From Climacteris rufus (taxonomy: Eukaryota; Chordata; Aves; Passeriformes; Climacteridae), in assembly GCA_013398175.1 (NCBI GenBank), contig VZRZ01007409.1:985326-1049325 (forward strand): a stretch of DNA of 64,000 bases. The letters are read 5' to 3'. The position numbers and the translations under genes are program-made. Shown one piece after another: positions 60,078 to 64,000 of this stretch (its first letter is position 1; every line of letters starts with the position of its first letter). The notes beneath the pieces are model-generated. The model worked only from the letters and a program-made list of their open reading frames with translations. It did not search any database and was not told where the DNA came from.

Positions 60078-61760
60078 TTGCCCCCTCCATCACAGCCTTT
60101 TCTCCACAGCAATTCCTACCTCTTCCACTCTGTTAATCCACCCATGAACTTCCTTGCCTCACTAAAGGCATTGCTAACTACACCCTTCCACTTCACTCTT
60201 TACAGCAAGGGAGGCTCTCTGCCATGATTCCATACTATTTTACAGTCACAAATTTGTGTAAGCAGTCCTGTCACACTACAACTTCAGTCCTGCTCTCCAA
60301 GCACATTCTTACCACACTTGACTGCTCCTCAGCTGCTTCTGCTCCTCTTTGCTTGTTTCAAGAGCCAACAAAAGAGCTGGCTGAGAACTCCTGGGCTGAT
60401 TAACATAGACACTACAAATATTCCAAGCTTAGGTGCAAATTGACATGGATGGTCCCCACCTGAGGCTGGAGATAAGCTGATCCTCTGGAGATGTCTGCCA
60501 CTGAAACAATTTCTTGTCACCTGGAAAGACAATCTCAGTATCTTGCTTCTCAAAAAGCTCAAAACATCACCAAGCAAAGGAAATCAGCCTGCTGCAGTGC
60601 ATGTTTCTACTATTATCCCTTACAAGACTTAAAAGACTACAGCTTTTGTTATGTCAAATCAATATTTTTCTTGTGAACACAGAGCAAATACTCTAAATCG
60701 TTAGTGATTTTTGAAAATAAGCTTAATTCCATTTATTATATCAGTTCTTGTATCTTGCACTACTGAAAATATCATAAGACAATTCACTAGATCAGAATGT
60801 CAGCTGAGAAAGGAAAGGTTTTTTTTCTTACAGTGCTACTGACAAAGGACTTAGAACAGTAGTATTTTTACAGTGTCCTACTTCCCAACAAAGCTTAAAA
60901 GAATACCATTTAACCAAGGATACTTTTGTGTGATATAGTGGGGTTATATTCAACTTTCAGGGCTTAATCCATCAGTACAGACCCTGAGACAATTTCTCAG
61001 GTGTTATGGACAAAAACTTTCTCTAAATAATGTTGAAGTAAATATTAAATAATTCCTCTGCAGTCACTGTTGGAAGTGTAACAGTAGCCACAAGAACAGG
61101 CCAATTTTTCTTTTCCATGGAGTAAACACTAGAAAAAGCTATGGTAACCGTGGAATTAGGTATTTTTAAATGCTTGGTGGGTATATGTGTGAAATACTTT
61201 TCACTAGGGTATCATGAAGAGACATTACTAAAGGCACGCATGGCTGTGAATTTCCTAATTCCCATTAAGCTGTGAGGGAATTACCTAATTTTTGTTTGAA
61301 AATACAGACCTTGGTGGGAGGTGACAGACCTGTGGTATGTGGCAGGTCTCAGGTCTACTGCTGACCGCTGATGAAGAGAAGGGAGCAAAGAGGTGTGGAA
61401 GGTCTGAGTAACACAGAGGGGAAGAGCACCTTAGGTGTTCTGGAAGACAGAAAGGGGGGCTTTGTTCCACCCAGCAGAGGCCCAAGCACCTCCTGCAGAA
61501 AGCAGTCCCTTGGCTCCTGCACACAGCCCTACTGCAGCCAGACAGATCTGAAAAGCCACAGTTGGACTTTTAATCTACACTAATTCCTACTTTTCAAAGG
61601 TCTCCTCTGACTGACTGCACTGCTGAGCAATTTCTTTTGCTGCTGCTTTTATGCAGGGTTGCCTGGATACTCGTCTCATGGAGTATCTGGCTGATTAAAG
61701 TGTGGCTGCAATTTGGTGATTTGATGACTGATCTGCCATCTAGAGACAGAAATCCCCACC

Positions 61761-61810
61761 AAAAAAAAAAAAAAAAAACTGAAAAAAAAAAACAAACAAA
61801 CAAAAAAAAC
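61761..61810 (+). repeat. A-rich / (AAAC)n tract
   Basis: A run of 18 A is followed by more A and CAAA units. It could be an old polyA tail, but the sequence on its 5' side matches no gene or retrotransposon I recognise. Confidence 0.85.
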
Positions 61811-63870
61811 GAGAAAGGAAGCTCAGTACAGAGTTTTCTCCTATAAATATCCTAAACATGCAAAATGAGGTTCAGTGACTTCATGCTATTATGCAAAGCA
61901 TAACATTTTGGGGCACACTCTAGTCCTACTATATATCACTCTTGTGTAATATACAAGTTGATGGCTGCTTCCACAAGCAGGTAGAATCCTTTCCCAATGT
62001 GGGAACATCCCAGGCTAATCAGCACACTCTGAGCGTGTTTCCTCGGGGCTATCACAAGATCCACATTTGATAGAATGCTTAGAAAGAAGCCACAGTAAAC
62101 ATACCAAATTCTAGCCAGACAAGAGTGGGATTGTATTTGCATCTTTCTACATGCAGAGTTCAGAAACATTTAAATCTGCTTCTTGTTGGTCAGTTTTTGT
62201 TGGCCACTTTGTTTTTTCTAGAATTAAAAAATATTTAGCAGTAAGAATGACCAGAATTTGAATAAAAAAATTAATAGAGAGAATGTCAGGAATTTAAACC
62301 CTGCAGGACATTATAATCACATAAGTTAAATAAATAAAGTTTCCATGCAAATAAGACAAAAGATGATAAATATGGCATTTAAAGTTTATCACGAAAGAGT
62401 TTTCCACAACATAAGAAATTTTCCTCCATGCTGGAAAAGGGAGGTGGCGAGTGGCAGAGGGAGGTATTTAGAAAAGGAAGTCCAAGACAATTTACAAAGA
62501 ACAGACATTTTTCAAAGAAATGAATGCAGAGTCTATTTCTCAATTTTATGCTTAATTGAAATTTTTATCTGATATCTAGTAAATCCTTTCTGACACAAAA
62601 TTAGGTAAAATTGTTACTTTAGTAAGAAAATATTTGGTTGCCAGAAACTGAAATAAAAATATCCTAATAAGTGTTTCATGCTCATTTAATTACAGTTTGA
62701 TGTGAAGAACTTAGATTTTGTCATCTGGTTGGTTATCTAAATAGTAGGTTTTTGGGTGGTTTTTATTTTCTTTGGGATAATGAGAATATTAAATAAATTT
62801 CCAGTAATGTTAAAATTATCTGAAGTCTTTAAAGAATTTTTTCTTTTAATTATTTGTATATAATTTGGAATTTTTAAAATTATTATTATTTTCTGTAACT
62901 TTTTGGAAACTTTAAAATTTTGTTCCAGCTTCTATTCAGACATTTCTGAATTATGGCAAGGCAAATAAAAAGTCCTTCCCACTTTAGTAAATTTGAAGGT
63001 ATCTTCCTTGCTATTGTGTAATTCAAAACCTCAAAATTGCTACAAATCAGAACTGCTAAGGTTACTAATTTTCTAATATTATTCAGCAATAACTAAAATA
63101 TGTGAATTGTTTTAGCATATCACTGAAGAAGGACAGTTGTAAGGACATAGAAAAGATTTTGTTCAACTCTTACTTTTTTTTTTAGGAACAATGTAATATA
63201 ACTCTATTATTTACATTAAGAAACAATATCAGATTCAGTTTTTCACTTGTTCATTTCCAGCACTGAAACTTTTGCTTTTTTATAGCTATGATCTTTTCTC
63301 TCATTTATTTAACAAATAAAATTTATTATGTGAGGTATGAAGTTGTGCTGAAGGCCTACCCTTGCATCCAACATAACAAACACATGAATCGGAGACAGAT
63401 TGCAAATACCCTCATGTTGCAAGAGGTGTGGAGAGAATTCCTACTCCTTTTAGAAAGACATAGGTTTTGCATTTTTGTTGTTACAATCTCCTTTATCCCA
63501 ACATCAGTAGCATCAATCCTTCTCCCTAGGAAGAGCAACAATTAATGGGAATACCAATGCCATACCAAGTCAAGGCAGTAGAATGGCAGAGGTCAGTTAT
63601 TGTCTGGGTTTTGTTTGCCTTCAAATAATGTATAATAACCTCTTCTTTTTAATACTAGGTACAAATATATATTTACTACTACTATTGATTATGTCAAGTG
63701 GAAATCTGGATGCTGAAAGTCATGCATCTAAATAAGCTGGTTCCATCTGGTGTAAATACATATACATCTTTTCTTTATATACTGAACAGCCTCAGCAAGC
63801 TATACTGGCAGACAGCAAGATATTGGGGGAATGTACATTTTGTTGCCTTTTAGGAGAGGTGGCATAACTC

Positions 63871-63886
63871 TTTTTTTTTTTTTTTT
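63871..63886 (+). repeat. T16 run
   Basis: A pure run of 16 T. No adjoining element is recognised on either strand. Confidence 0.9.
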
Positions 63887-64000
63887 AATTCCAATTAACT
63901 GTGCTACTGAGATTAATCTCAGAACATGTTAAACAAGAAGATGACAAAGCCCTTTAACAAAAATGAAAAAGCCAAATTCACGGCAACTCATCACAATGTG

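Larger units (their letters stand above)
56776..64000. other. Unique AT-rich non-coding stretch
   Basis: No gene is recognised. It contains a 12-bp GC-centred palindrome (58315-58326), a 16-bp minisatellite (60031-60077), an A-rich tract (61761-61810) and a T16 run (63871-63886). The 128-codon frame at 59045-59431 is rich in Leu, Ile, Cys and Phe, as expected of translated AT-rich DNA, and has no domain I know. The 61.3-61.6 kb part is more GC-rich but unrecognised. Confidence 0.55.

Noticed and set aside
61761..61810. PolyA tail of a processed pseudogene
   Set aside because: The 5' flanking sequence has no recognisable coding similarity and no target duplication was seen.

Overview
The window looks like a gene-poor, AT-rich stretch of a bird chromosome, most likely a songbird. 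I see no protein-coding exon, tRNA or rRNA that I can defend. The organism call rests on the repeats. Short 5'-truncated CR1 LINE 3' ends are the commonest element. LTRs resemble avian ERVL and ERVK types known from passerines, and no mammal-type SINEs or L1 were recognised. The many short open frames have no recognisable domains, often overlap on both strands, and the longest one lies inside an LTR. The sequence could be intergenic or the inside of a very large intron; nothing here decides between them.

Layout. 1-1.97 kb is unique sequence with short GTTT repeats. About 1.97-2.62 kb is an isolated LTR with CCAAT, TATA and AATAAA signals. 2.6-35.4 kb is mostly unique AT-rich DNA. It holds a CR1 3' end near 14.0 kb, an older CR1/L3-like fragment near 15.2 kb, three possible relics of one ancient amniote repeat (7.2, 17.4 and 24.8 kb), an AC/AT microsatellite near 11.6 kb, and a GGAGA satellite broken by a 141-base assembly gap near 24.5 kb. 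A partial ERVL-type LTR lies at 35.4-35.7 kb. Four CR1 fragments, all on the minus strand, cluster at 39.9-41.7 kb, with another at 47.8 kb.

48-56 kb is the richest region for transposable elements. It has two solo LTRs of the same family (48.2 and 54.0 kb, each with its own 5-bp target duplication), a plus-strand CR1 3' end (55.1 kb), a compact minus-strand ERVK-type solo LTR with a perfect 6-bp target duplication (55.7 kb), and an older CR1 piece (56.6 kb). The rest, to 64 kb, is unique sequence with an A-rich tract and a small minisatellite.

There are no cooperating genes to describe. The functional content I can suggest is regulatory at most: LTR promoter signals, some hairpins and palindromes, and a few stretches whose motif content resembles conserved non-coding enhancers. 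Conservation could not be tested here.
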